Assembly: GCF_003368325.1 (NCBI RefSeq)
Contig: NZ_CP031467.1
Coordinates: 1,364,001 to 1,428,000 of the forward strand
Origin: Paraburkholderia caffeinilytica
GTDB lineage: Bacteria > Pseudomonadota > Gammaproteobacteria > Burkholderiales > Burkholderiaceae
Length of the DNA stretch: 64,000 bases
Reading direction: 5' to 3'
A program made the position numbers and the translations under genes. This document shows positions 1-7,929 of the stretch, piece after piece (within the stretch, counting starts at the first letter, position 1; the number at the start of each line of letters is the position of its first letter). The notes beneath the pieces were generated by a model. That model was not told the DNA's origin, searched no databases, and saw only the letters and a list, made by a program, of their open reading frames with translations.

Positions 1-208
1 TAAGCGCCACACAAGCCGCGTTGAGACGCCCAACCAGCCTCGAGACACACCGGAACACGGGCCCGCCTTCGCGTAGTCCGATCGATTTTTCGAATTATTT
101 CGACACTTTTGCGCTCTTGGGCAATCGCTTCCAAGAGTTCGATCTAAAAGCAGCACCTCACCACTTGAAGGTCAGGTACTGGAAACAGGAACAGGATAAG
201 GAACCGTC

Positions 209-487
209 ATGGCTAACTCCGCACAAGCACGCAAGCGCGCCCGCCAGGCCGCCAAGGCAAACTCGCACAACTCGGCACTGCGCTCGAAGTTCCGCACGGC
301 TATCAAGGCTGTCCGCAAGGCAATCGAAGCCGGCGACAAGGCTAAGGCCGCTGAGATCTTCCAGGCATCGTCGAAGACCATCGACATCATCGCCGACAAG
401 AAAATCGTTCACAAGAACAAGGCCGCTCGCAACAAGAGCCGCCTGGCTGCAGCCCTCAAGGGTCTGCAAGCACCCGCAGCGCAGTAA
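209..487 (+). CDS. rpsT: 30S ribosomal protein S20
   Basis: This encodes a 92-residue, Lys/Ala-rich basic protein of normal S20 length. It starts [13 protein letters not shown] and ends in an alanine-rich helix, as S20 does. S20 binds 16S rRNA early in 30S assembly and is a primary binding protein. The start codon follows a purine-rich stretch (aggaacaggataagga), and the GC-rich third positions support translation in this frame. The gene is monocistronic here: two hairpins follow it, the second with a U-tract. The 208 bases upstream hold no gene I can support and probably carry its promoter and leader. The assignment is secure from sequence alone. Confidence 0.97.
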   Translation: MANSAQARKRARQAAKANSHNSALRSKFRTAIKAVRKAIEAGDKAKAAEIFQASSKTIDIIADKKIVHKNKAARNKSRLAAALKGLQAPAAQ

Positions 488-539
488 ATTCGGTCAGCCC
501 GCTTCGGTGGGCTACCTCCTGTTTCCGCTGCAACAGAAA

Positions 540-562
540 GGCTCGCTTCGGCGGGCTTTTTT
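540..562 (+). terminator. Rho-independent terminator of rpsT
   Basis: A GCTCGC-TTCG-GCGGGC hairpin is followed by seven T residues, 53 bases after the rpsT stop. A second UUCG-loop hairpin (AGCCCG/TGGGCT) lies just upstream at 496-513, so the gene seems to end in tandem hairpins. Confidence 0.85.
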
Positions 563-674
563 GCTTGGCACCGATCGAACTCGATACTGACCCACGCTTC
601 TTCGCGAGTCAGTCGGCCGCACATCGAAGCCATCGCATTGAAGCAATCCGCCTTGGAGCCATGGCTTCAGGCGC

Positions 675-702
675 AAAAAAACCCGCCTGTGGCGGGTTTT
701 TG
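675..702. terminator. Bidirectional terminator between rpsT and the DUF3579 gene
   Basis: An A-run, ACCCGCC, a TGT loop, GGCGGGT and a T-run form a symmetrical hairpin. It can terminate the minus-strand DUF3579 gene, whose stop is at 734, and catch plus-strand read-through from rpsT. Confidence 0.85.
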
Positions 703-733
703 CTTTTGCTTTTGCCGATCCAACCGGCTCGCG

Positions 734-1078
734 CTAGATCACGTGCCTTTTCTCTTGCGGCGCGGCGTGCTCGAGTTGCAACTCGCATGCCTCCGTCACG
801 ACAAGGTCGTTGTCTTTCGCGAAGTTCAGGACGAAATCGAACGCCATCGGCTCGATGTCGCGCAGGCGCGAATCGAGAATCACGCATTTGAGGTCGCCGA
901 TCATGGTGGGCCGGACATACAGCGAGTACTGCATATACGCGTTCGGCCCCTTCCTTGCGCCGGGGCCGAAACAGGCCATGACGCCTGCGAGCCGCTCCGA
1001 CCAGTCACTCGGCCGAAACTTTTTCCCGGTCGACGTGATGCCCTGAATGAAATATTCGGTTGGAGCTGCTTCGGCCAT
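734..1078 (-). CDS. DUF3579 domain protein
   Basis: This is a 114-residue protein that I recognise as the DUF3579 family, a small cytoplasmic protein found widely in Burkholderiales, often beside argF. No biochemical function is known to me. Motifs seen are EYFIQGITSTGKKFRPSDW near the N-terminus and a central LYVRPTMIGDLKCVILDSRL. There is no signal peptide or membrane segment. The reading frame extends 28 codons further upstream, but I chose the ATG at 1078 because the family begins near MAEAAPTEYFIQG and an AGG lies about 9 bases before it. The upstream stretch is of poor coding quality. It is divergent from argF. Confidence 0.85.
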   Translation of the reverse strand: MAEAAPTEYFIQGITSTGKKFRPSDWSERLAGVMACFGPGARKGPNAYMQYSLYVRPTMIGDLKCVILDSRLRDIEPMAFDFVLNFAKDNDLVVTEACELQLEHAAPQEKRHVI

Positions 1079-1463
1079 GTAGGAATACCTGTGTGACTGC
1101 CCAGCGGGATGACGGCAAAGCTGATTGCAAAGCGGCTTTGGGATGCCTGAACACGCGGCCACGCCTGACTGGCGAACTGCGCCGCCAGAAACCGCGAAAG
1201 GCCGGACAAGCCGCCTCGGCGCTCATCGTGACGGTGCACCGCGAGGAAACTTTCCGGAGCGCGTGCGCCGTGTCCCGCAAGCTCAATACCGGCCTGCTGG
1301 GCTTAGGGATAACCGGTAGATTATAGCGCAGCGGACCTTTTTCCGCAGCGCACACAAGCCCCACTCGAGTGTTGCGAAAGGCTTTCAGACAGCTTGCCCA
1401 GCCTTTTGGCCGACTCGTCAAACGGGGCGAAATCCTTTATGCTGCATTGAGTTACCACAAACG
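1079..1463. other. Divergent intergenic region, DUF3579 gene / argF
   Basis: No gene is supported in these 385 bases. On the minus strand a perfect TATAAT hexamer (1320-1325 read in reverse) may be the -10 of the DUF3579 gene, but no good -35 stands at the right distance and the leader would be about 240 bases. On the plus strand a TATGCT at 1438-1443 could be a -10 for argF. Both are weak calls. Confidence 0.35.
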
Positions 1464-1505
1464 ACGGCGGCGCCGTCCGGCAATCCTGCCGGGTGAGACC
1501 GCCGT
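1464..1505 (+). promoter_or_regulatory. Nested hairpin in the argF leader
   Basis: Outer arms ACGGCGG (1464-1470) and CCGCCGT (1499-1505) enclose an inner hairpin CCGGCA/TGCCGG (1477-1482 and 1487-1492). The structure ends nine bases before the argF ATG, and the nine bases between (atttgtttc) contain no Shine-Dalgarno sequence. The only purine-rich run, GGGTGAGA, lies inside the structure. It may control translation start. Confidence 0.55.
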
Positions 1506-1514
1506 ATTTGTTTC

Positions 1515-2444
1515 ATGACCGCCAAGAAAATTCGCCACTACCTGCAGTTCAAGGATTTCTCGCTGGACGACTACGAGTACGTGCTGGAACGCGCGCGCAT
1601 TCTGAAACGCAAATTCAAGAACTACGAGACCTATCACCCGCTGCACGACCGCACGCTGGCGATGATCTTCGAGAAAAACTCCACGCGCACGCGCCTGTCG
1701 TTCGAAGCCGGCATCTTCCAGCTCGGCGGCCACGCGGTTTTCATGAGCACGCGCGACACCCAGCTCGGGCGCGGCGAGCCGATCGAAGACGCGGCGCAAG
1801 TGATCTCGCGCATGGTCGACATCATCATGATCCGCACGTTCGGCCAGGACATACTCACGCGCTTCGCCGAGAATTCGCGCGTGCCGGTGATCAATGGGTT
1901 GACCAACGAATATCACCCATGCCAGGTGCTGGCGGACATCTTCACGTATTTCGAACACCGCGGTCCGATTCGCGACAAGACCGTTGCGTGGGTCGGCGAC
2001 GCGAACAACATGCTGTACACATGGATCGAGGCCGCCCAGATTCTCGGTTTCAAGCTGCGCCTGTCCACGCCGCCGGGCTACAAACTCGACCACGCCATGG
2101 TCGCGGCTGAAAGCGCCCCGTTCTACCAGGAATTCGACGACCCGAACGAGGCCTGCACGGGCGCCGACCTGGTCACCACGGACGTGTGGACCAGCATGGG
2201 CTTCGAGGCTGAAAACGAAGCTCGCAAGAAGGCCTTCGCGGACTGGTGCGTAGACGCCGACATGATGGCGCGCGCCAATTCTGACGCGCTGTTCATGCAC
2301 TGCCTGCCGGCCCACCGCGGCGAGGAAGTCAGCGCGGAAGTGATCGACGGCCCGCAAAGCGTCGTGTGGGACGAAGCGGAAAATCGTCTGCACGTGCAAA
2401 AGGCGTTGATGGAATACCTGCTGCTCGGCAAGCTGAATCACTAA
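1515..2444 (+). CDS. argF: Ornithine carbamoyltransferase
   Basis: This enzyme makes citrulline from ornithine and carbamoyl phosphate in arginine biosynthesis. The 309-residue length is standard. The carbamoyl-phosphate site STRTR is at residues 56-60, HPCQ at 134-137, and the ornithine/catalytic loop MHCLPAHR at 261-268, so all key residues are present. It is cytoplasmic and works as a trimer in the family. The start MTAKKIRHYLQFKDF matches the family, although no Shine-Dalgarno sequence precedes it and a strong hairpin lies just upstream. The next step, argG, follows 247 bases downstream on the same strand, but the gap and a hairpin at 2538-2568 suggest separate promoters. Confidence 0.97.
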   Translation: MTAKKIRHYLQFKDFSLDDYEYVLERARILKRKFKNYETYHPLHDRTLAMIFEKNSTRTRLSFEAGIFQLGGHAVFMSTRDTQLGRGEPIEDAAQVISRMVDIIMIRTFGQDILTRFAENSRVPVINGLTNEYHPCQVLADIFTYFEHRGPIRDKTVAWVGDANNMLYTWIEAAQILGFKLRLSTPPGYKLDHAMVAAESAPFYQEFDDPNEACTGADLVTTDVWTSMGFEAENEARKKAFADWCVDADMMARANSDALFMHCLPAHRGEEVSAEVIDGPQSVVWDEAENRLHVQKALMEYLLLGKLNH

Positions 2445-2537
2445 GCGAGTCTTTTTTCATCCTCTGCAGCATCTGCGTGAAGCGTGACGGGGCCTTGAAT
2501 ACGAGGCAAGGCATCCACGTTTAACGCCACGCATCGG

Positions 2538-2568
2538 GCCGGCTTCCGCGGTTGCAAGCGGAACCGGC
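2538..2568 (+). terminator. Hairpin between argF and argG
   Basis: The arms GCCGG-C-TTCCGC and GCGGAA-CCGGC pair with one bulged base around the loop GGTTGCAA. It lies 94 bases after argF and 124 before argG. There is no T-run, so it may be a Rho-assisted end or an RNA-stability element rather than a simple terminator. Confidence 0.45.
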
Positions 2569-2691
2569 TGACCCGCCGCACAGCTCCAAAAACGCGGGCA
2601 AGCGGCGGTTTAGTGTCAAAATAGTGGTTTTCCGCGCTCCGGAACTGCCGGCGCGCCCTGTTTTCCAGCTTTCTCCAGCTACGAGTTCACC

Positions 2692-3918
2692 ATGAGCGAT
2701 ATCAAGAAAGTCGTGCTCGCCTATTCGGGCGGCCTCGACACCTCCGTCATCCTGAAGTGGTTGCAGGACAATTACGACGCCGAAGTCGTCACGTTCACGG
2801 CCGACATCGGCCAGGGCGAAGAACTGGAACCGGCGCGCAAGAAGGCCCTGCAACTCGGCATCAAGCAGGACAACATCTTCATCGAAGACCTGCGCGAAGA
2901 ATTCGTGCGCGACTACGTGTTCCCGATGTTCCGCGCCAACACGATCTATGAAGGCGAATACCTGCTGGGCACGTCGATCGCGCGTCCGCTGATCGCCAAG
3001 CGTCAGATCGAAATCGCTCGCGCCACCGGCGCGCAAGCGGTCTCGCACGGCGCAACCGGCAAGGGCAACGACCAGGTTCGCTTCGAACTCGGCTACTACG
3101 CGCTGGAACCGGGCATCAAGGTGATCGCGCCGTGGCGCGAATGGGATCTGCTGTCGCGCGAAAAGCTGCTCGCTTACGCCGAAAAGGCCGGCATTCCGAT
3201 CGAAATGAAGCACAAGCAAGGTGGCGCGCCGTATTCGATGGACGCGAACCTGCTGCACATCTCGTTCGAAGGCCGCCACCTGGAAGACCCGAAGGCCGAA
3301 GCCGAAGCCGATATGTGGCGTTGGACGGTGTCGCCTGAAGAAGCGCCGGACCAGGCTGAATATCTCGACATCGAGTATGAGCACGGCGACCCGGTCGCGA
3401 TCAACGGCAAGCGCCTGTCGCCGGCTGAAATGCTGACCGAGCTGAACCGTTTGGGCGGCAAGCATGGCATTGGCCGTCTGGACCTGGTCGAAAACCGTTA
3501 CGTCGGCATGAAGTCGCGCGGCTGCTATGAAACGCCGGGCGGCACGATCATGCTGAAGGCGCACCGCGGCATCGAGTCGATTACCCTCGACCGCGAAGTG
3601 GCTCACCTGAAAGACGACCTGATGGCGCGTTACGCATCGCTGATTTACAACGGCTACTGGTGGAGCCCGGAGCGTCGCGCAATCCAGGTGCTGATCGACC
3701 ATACGCAAGAAAAGGTCAACGGCTGGGTGCGTGTGAAGCTGTACAAGGGCAGCGTGTCGGTTGTCGCGCGCGATTCGAAGGAAACGCTGTTCGACAAGAC
3801 GATCGCGACGTTCGACGACGACGGCGGCGCGTACAACCAGGCCGACGCAGGCGGGTTTATCAAGCTGAATGCACTGCGTATGCGGATTGCGGAGAATGCG
3901 CGTCGTCAGCGCGGCTGA
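2692..3918 (+). CDS. argG: Argininosuccinate synthase
   Basis: This is an ATP-dependent enzyme that joins citrulline and aspartate to argininosuccinate, the penultimate step to arginine. The 408-residue length is normal for the short bacterial type. The PP-loop YSGGLDTS, which binds ATP, is at residues 11-18. Other typical stretches are [13 protein letters not shown] near residue 122 and the C-terminal oligomerisation region. It is cytoplasmic and forms a tetramer in the family. The ATG follows a short leader without a strong Shine-Dalgarno sequence. A strong terminator follows at 4002-4037. Together with argF it supplies two successive steps of the urea-cycle-like branch. Confidence 0.97.
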   Translation: MSDIKKVVLAYSGGLDTSVILKWLQDNYDAEVVTFTADIGQGEELEPARKKALQLGIKQDNIFIEDLREEFVRDYVFPMFRANTIYEGEYLLGTSIARPLIAKRQIEIARATGAQAVSHGATGKGNDQVRFELGYYALEPGIKVIAPWREWDLLSREKLLAYAEKAGIPIEMKHKQGGAPYSMDANLLHISFEGRHLEDPKAEAEADMWRWTVSPEEAPDQAEYLDIEYEHGDPVAINGKRLSPAEMLTELNRLGGKHGIGRLDLVENRYVGMKSRGCYETPGGTIMLKAHRGIESITLDREVAHLKDDLMARYASLIYNGYWWSPERRAIQVLIDHTQEKVNGWVRVKLYKGSVSVVARDSKETLFDKTIATFDDDGGAYNQADAGGFIKLNALRMRIAENARRQRG

Positions 3919-4001
3919 GAACATGCGCTTCGGTGAAGGCTAACTTCTTGCAAGCGAAGTCAAGCGCCGCAAGGCGCGGTCAGAACTGAAGCGCAGATGC
4001 G

Positions 4002-4037
4002 AAAAAAGGCGCCGGGGGAAACTCCCGGCGCCTTTTT
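4002..4037. terminator. Bidirectional terminator between argG and murB
   Basis: An A-run, GGCGCCGGG, the loop GGAAA, CTCCCGGCGCC and a T-run give a long symmetric GC stem. It serves the convergent genes argG (plus) and murB (minus). Confidence 0.92.
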
Positions 4038-4166
4038 TATTGCAGCGCACTGTGCACCAAATCGAACGACGGCGGACTGGCTTCAAGCCGCGCCCACCTT
4101 CTCGCACCCAATCGCCAGGACGACAGCCAGCCACTTAAGCGCGGCTCGCGTCGTCCCCTGCCGCAA

Positions 4167-5207
4167 TCACAGGCAAACCGGCTCCGCTTCCAGCTCAACC
4201 CCGAATCGCGCCAGCACATCGCGCTGAACCGCCTTCGCCAGCGCCAACACCTCGGCGCCGCTCGCCCCACCGCGATTGACCAGCACCAGCGCCTGCCGCT
4301 CATGCACGGCCGCTGCGCCCATTGCGCGACCTTTCCAGCCACATCGATCGATCAGCCAGCCCGCCGCAAGCTTCACCCGGCCGTCCGGTTGAAGGTAAGA
4401 CACGACCTCGGGCTCCTGGACCTTCAGGGCCTCGAACTGTGTGGCCTCCACGACTGGATTCTTGAAGAAACTCCCGGCGTTTCCGAGCTGGAGCGGATCA
4501 GGCAGCTTGGCGCGCCGCACCGCGACTACCGCGTCGAAAATCGCTTGTGCGTTCGGCGGTGTATCGGCGCGGCCACTCGCAGCCAGTTCGCGCGCAAGAT
4601 CCGCGTACCCAGCCCGCGGCTGCCAAACCTTCGGCAAACGGAAAGTGACCGAAGTAATCACAAACCGGTCGCGCCCTTCCCGCTTGAAAAAACTGTCGCG
4701 ATAGCCGAATCGGCACGCGTCGGCATCGAGTTCGAGCACTGCCCCCGTTTCCAGCTCAACCGCCCGCAGCGACGCAAACCGCTCGCACATCTCCAGCCCA
4801 TAGGCGCCGATATTCTGAATCGGCGCCGCCCCCACCGTGCCCGGAATCAGCGCGAGGTTCTCCAGACCGGGCAACCCTTGCGACAAAGTCCATGCGACAA
4901 AGTCATGCCACGGCTCACCGGCTGCCGCCTCGACGTACCATGCATCATCGTCCTCGCGCACGAGGCGGCGGCCTTGCAGCGCCACCAGCAGCACCAGTCC
5001 GGCGAAGTCCCGCGTCAGCACGACATTGCTGCCGCCGCCCAGCACCAGCCGCGGCAAGCCGGCGGCACGCGGATCGCGCACGGCAGCCATCAGTTGCGCT
5101 TCGTGCTCGATCCGGCATGCAAACCGCGCACGAACATCAAAACCGAAGGTGTTATGCGCCTTCAGCGGATAGCCGGCAATGAACGCGGCGGAGTCGGATT
5201 GGGACAT
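4167..5207 (-). CDS. murB: UDP-N-acetylenolpyruvoylglucosamine reductase
   Basis: This is the FAD/NADPH enzyme that reduces UDP-GlcNAc-enolpyruvate to UDP-MurNAc, the second committed step of peptidoglycan precursor synthesis. The 346-residue protein fits type I MurB. FAD-binding [10 protein letters not shown] is near residues 55-64, and the [18 protein letters not shown] block is at 123-140. [10 protein letters not shown] at 242-251 carries the catalytic serine. The frame continues 26 codons further upstream, but the family start fits [15 protein letters not shown] at 5207. The Shine-Dalgarno sequence is weak at either start. It is convergent with argG and divergent from yajQ. Confidence 0.95.
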   Translation of the reverse strand: MSQSDSAAFIAGYPLKAHNTFGFDVRARFACRIEHEAQLMAAVRDPRAAGLPRLVLGGGSNVVLTRDFAGLVLLVALQGRRLVREDDDAWYVEAAAGEPWHDFVAWTLSQGLPGLENLALIPGTVGAAPIQNIGAYGLEMCERFASLRAVELETGAVLELDADACRFGYRDSFFKREGRDRFVITSVTFRLPKVWQPRAGYADLARELAASGRADTPPNAQAIFDAVVAVRRAKLPDPLQLGNAGSFFKNPVVEATQFEALKVQEPEVVSYLQPDGRVKLAAGWLIDRCGWKGRAMGAAAVHERQALVLVNRGGASGAEVLALAKAVQRDVLARFGVELEAEPVCL

Positions 5208-5391
5208 CGGATTGAGAAGAATGGAACGACCAGCAAAACGGCATCTGGCCCTGGCCGCGCGGCAATGCGCGGCGGCCTTAGGCAAAAGGGAGTGGCGTCG
5301 GTAAAATGACGTCCGGTTCGTGATTATAGCGAGTGCCTCGTGAGCAGCCGACCGGCCGCGCCACGCACCGCAGCACTATTGGGAGAAAACA

Positions 5392-5877
5392 ATGCCATCG
5401 TTTGACGTCGTCTGCGAAGCGGACATGATCGAAGTCAAGAACGCGATCGAGCAGTCCAACAAGGAAATTTCAACCCGCTTCGACTTCAAAGGGTCGGACG
5501 CGCGCGTCGAGCACAAGGAAAGCGAAATCACCGCCTATGCGGACGACGACTTCAAGCTCGGCCAGGTGAAAGACGTCCTGCTGTCGAAAATGGCCAAGCG
5601 CAATGTGGACGTGCGCTTTCTCGACTACGGCAAGATCGAGAAGATCGGCGGCGACAAGGTCAAGCAGGTCATCAAGATCAAGAAAGGCGTGTCCGGCGAT
5701 CTGTCGAAGAAAATCGTGCGCCTCGTGAAGGACAGCAAGATCAAGGTCCAGGCGAGCATTCAGGGCGACGCGGTGCGCATCACCGGCGGCAAGCGCGACG
5801 ATCTGCAAAGCGTGATCGCGATGCTGCGCAAGGACGTGACCGATACGCCGCTCGACTTCAACAACTTCCGCGACTGA
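5392..5877 (+). CDS. yajQ: YajQ family nucleotide-binding protein
   Basis: This 161-residue protein belongs to the YajQ/UPF0234 family, made of two ferredoxin-like folds. It starts [21 protein letters not shown] in the standard way and ends in DFNNFRD. In Xanthomonas a YajQ protein binds cyclic di-GMP and acts with a LysR regulator; in E. coli it was reported to bind nucleotides and RNA. Which role applies here cannot be read from the sequence. It is cytoplasmic, with a good ribosome site (gggagaaaaca) before the ATG. It stands alone, facing plsY. Confidence 0.93.
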   Translation: MPSFDVVCEADMIEVKNAIEQSNKEISTRFDFKGSDARVEHKESEITAYADDDFKLGQVKDVLLSKMAKRNVDVRFLDYGKIEKIGGDKVKQVIKIKKGVSGDLSKKIVRLVKDSKIKVQASIQGDAVRITGGKRDDLQSVIAMLRKDVTDTPLDFNNFRD

Positions 5878-5887
5878 ACGCCCGTCG

Positions 5888-5928
5888 CGTTCGGCACCGG
5901 GCCGCGCTGGCGCGCCCGATGCCGAACG
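5888..5928. terminator. Palindromic hairpin between yajQ and plsY
   Basis: CGTTCGGCA (5888-5896) pairs with TGCCGAACG (5920-5928) over a GC-rich loop that has further self-complementarity. It sits between convergent genes, but no T-run follows, so bidirectional termination is inferred. Confidence 0.5.
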
Positions 5929-5946
5929 TGACGCACCCACCCGCGC

Positions 5947-6591
5947 TCAAGGTTCGTTACCGCCCGCCGCGCCAGCTGCTGCGTCGGGTTTCTTCTTTGC
6001 GCCGATGCGGCTTTCCTGGCCGCGCATCAGCTTGGCGATGTTGCCGCGGTGGCGCCAGACCAGCAGCGAACTCATCACGACAATCGCCAGCGCGATGATA
6101 TGCGGCCCGAACAGAAAGCCGTCGAAGATCGGTGCGAACACCGCCGCGGCCAGTGCCGCCAGCGAAGAATAGCGCGTGAAGAACGCCACGATCAGCCACG
6201 TGAGCAAGGTGGCCGCGCCGAGGATCGGGTTGATGGCGAGCAACACACCCGCTGCGGTCGCCACGCCCTTGCCGCCCTTGAAGCGGAAGAAAATCGGATA
6301 CAGGTGGCCGAGAAACACCGCCACGGAAGCAATCGCAACCGACGTATCGTCGAGGCCGTAACGCGCGCCGAAGTGCACCACGAACCACACCGGCAACCAC
6401 CCTTTAAAAGCGTCGCCGATCAGGGTGAGAATCGCGGCCTTCTTGCTGCCGCTGCGCAGCACGTTGGTGGCGCCCGGGTTACCCGAGCCGTACGAGCGCG
6501 GGTCGTCCAGCCCCATGGCGGCGCTCACGATCACGGCAAACGACACCGAGCCGATCAGGTAGGCAACGACAGCAACGATCAGGTTTTGCAT
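5947..6591 (-). CDS. plsY: Acyl-phosphate:glycerol-3-phosphate acyltransferase
   Basis: This inner-membrane enzyme moves an acyl group from acyl-phosphate to glycerol 3-phosphate, the first step of phospholipid synthesis with PlsX. The 214-residue protein has about five hydrophobic spans. The conserved loops GSGNPGATN (35-43) and FKGGKGVAT (104-112) form the phosphate and acyl-phosphate sites. The C-terminal tail is short and basic (RIGAKKKP). The start [15 protein letters not shown] begins directly in the first span, as usual. A possible -10 (TATAAG read on the minus strand) lies just upstream near 6605. Confidence 0.95.
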   Translation of the reverse strand: MQNLIVAVVAYLIGSVSFAVIVSAAMGLDDPRSYGSGNPGATNVLRSGSKKAAILTLIGDAFKGWLPVWFVVHFGARYGLDDTSVAIASVAVFLGHLYPIFFRFKGGKGVATAAGVLLAINPILGAATLLTWLIVAFFTRYSSLAALAAAVFAPIFDGFLFGPHIIALAIVVMSSLLVWRHRGNIAKLMRGQESRIGAKKKPDAAAGAAGGNEP

Positions 6592-6704
6592 CTGGGACTC
6601 TTATAAGGATCGACGGTCTGGAACTCGACGCCCCGACCGCAACAGGGAACAAGGCGGCGCACATTCTACCGAACCCGCCTGCCCGGAAAACATTGAGACA
6701 AACG

Positions 6705-7196
6705 TCAATCGACGCTCGCGCACTGAACCGGTTTCGCCGCCAGCAAGCCCGTCAATACCGTGGGCTCGATGCTGACCAGAAAACCGCGCCGCCCGCCGTT
6801 CAGCCAGATTTTGTCCATCGCGAGGATGCTCGACTCGACGTACACCGGCATCTGCTTCTTCGTACCGAACGGCGACGTGCCGCCGATCAGATAGCCCGAG
6901 TGCCGGTTCGCCACCTCGGGCTTGCAAGGCTCGACGCGTTTCGCGCCGATCTGCCGCGCCAGATTCTTGGTGCTGACGGTGCGGTCGCCGTGCATCAGCA
7001 CGATCAGCGGTCTCGCGTGCTCGTCTTCCATCACCAGTGTCTTGACGACATGATGTTCGTCCACGCCGAGCTGGCGCGCCGATTCCCCGGTGCCGCCGTG
7101 CTCCACGTAATCATAAGGATGTTCGCCGAAAGTGACGCCATGACGGCGCAGAAACTGCGTCGCGGGCGTTTCGGAAACGTGTCTGGATTTGCTCAT
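6705..7196 (-). CDS. ybaK: Cys-tRNA(Pro)/Cys-tRNA(Cys) deacylase, YbaK type
   Basis: This is a free-standing aminoacyl-tRNA editing domain of the YbaK/EbsC family, which removes cysteine wrongly loaded on tRNA(Pro). The 163 residues include HVVKTLV (lysine near residue 52, matching the catalytic lysine region of YbaK), MHGDRTVSTKNLA, and GYLIGGTSPFGTKK, a family signature. The frame extends 17 codons upstream, but the ATG at 7196 (MSKSRHVSETPAT) fits the family. It is transcribed away from the repeat array at 7332-7916. Confidence 0.93.
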   Translation of the reverse strand: MSKSRHVSETPATQFLRRHGVTFGEHPYDYVEHGGTGESARQLGVDEHHVVKTLVMEDEHARPLIVLMHGDRTVSTKNLARQIGAKRVEPCKPEVANRHSGYLIGGTSPFGTKKQMPVYVESSILAMDKIWLNGGRRGFLVSIEPTVLTGLLAAKPVQCASVD

Positions 7197-7331
7197 CGGC
7201 GCATTGTAATGGCGAGTTTGCACGACGGCTATTTGCCGAATGGCCAATTGTGTGGCGCCGGTGATTGTGGCACGATCGTTCGAAAACTTTCCGGCGCACG
7301 CACGCCGGGCACGGAATCGTTTTGCAACTAT

Positions 7332-7916
7332 GTTGCATGGGACCCGAGTAGGCGCTAAAGCGCTAACTCGGGTCGACTGCGTTGCATGGGACCCGAGTAG
7401 GCGCTAAAGCGCTAACTCGGGTCGACTGCGTTGCATGGGACCCGAGTAGGCGCTAAAGCGCTAACTCGGGTCGACTGCATTGCATGGGACCCGAGTAGGC
7501 GCGAAAGCGCTAACTCGGGTCGACTGCGGTGCATGGGACGCGAGTAGGCGCTAAAGCGCTAACTCGGGTCGACTGCATTGCATGGGACCCGAGTAGGCGC
7601 GAAAGCGCTAACTCGGGTCGACTGCGGTGCATGGGACGCGAGTAGGCGCTAAAGCGCTAACTCGGGTCGACTGCATTGCATGGGACCCGAGTAGGCGCGA
7701 AAGCGCTAACTCGGGTCGACTGCGGTGCATGGGACCCGAGTAGGCGCTAAAGCGCTAACTCGGGGCGACTGCGTTGCATGGGACCCGAGTAGGCGCTAAA
7801 GCGCTAACTCGGGTCGACTGCGTTGCATGGGACCCGAGTAGGCGCTAAAGCGCTAACTCGGGTCGACTGCGTTGCATGGGACCCGAGTAAGCGCTAAAGC
7901 GCTAACTCGGGTCGAC
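7332..7916. repeat. Tandem array of 12 palindromic 49-bp repeats
   Basis: Twelve head-to-tail units of exactly 49 bases begin at 7332, 7381, 7430, 7479, 7528, 7577, 7626, 7675, 7724, 7773, 7822 and 7871; the last ends at the GTCGAC at 7911-7916. Each unit is a long imperfect palindrome: outer arms GACCCGAGT and ACTCGGGTC, inner arms GCGCT and AGCGC around AA, then a constant linker CGACTGC-NNTGCATGG. Variants alternate: units 4, 6 and 8 read ATTGCAT with GCGCGAAAG; units 5 and 7 read GGTGCAT with GACGCGAGT, which breaks one arm pair. No unique spacers exist, so it is not CRISPR. The array fills most of the divergent gap between ybaK and the ligase gene and ends 13 bases before the ligase start. 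Confidence 0.97.
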
Positions 7917-7929
7917 ACAGGAGACGACG

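Noticed and set aside
1..208. Start of another gene upstream of rpsT
   Set aside because: No frame shows coding bias up to the edge; it looks like a promoter and leader region.
21..590. 189-codon frame across rpsT
   Set aside because: It overlaps rpsT in another frame and runs through its terminators.
7332..7916. CRISPR array
   Set aside because: Units are directly contiguous at 49 bases and differ only by point changes. There are no unique spacers and no cas genes in the window.
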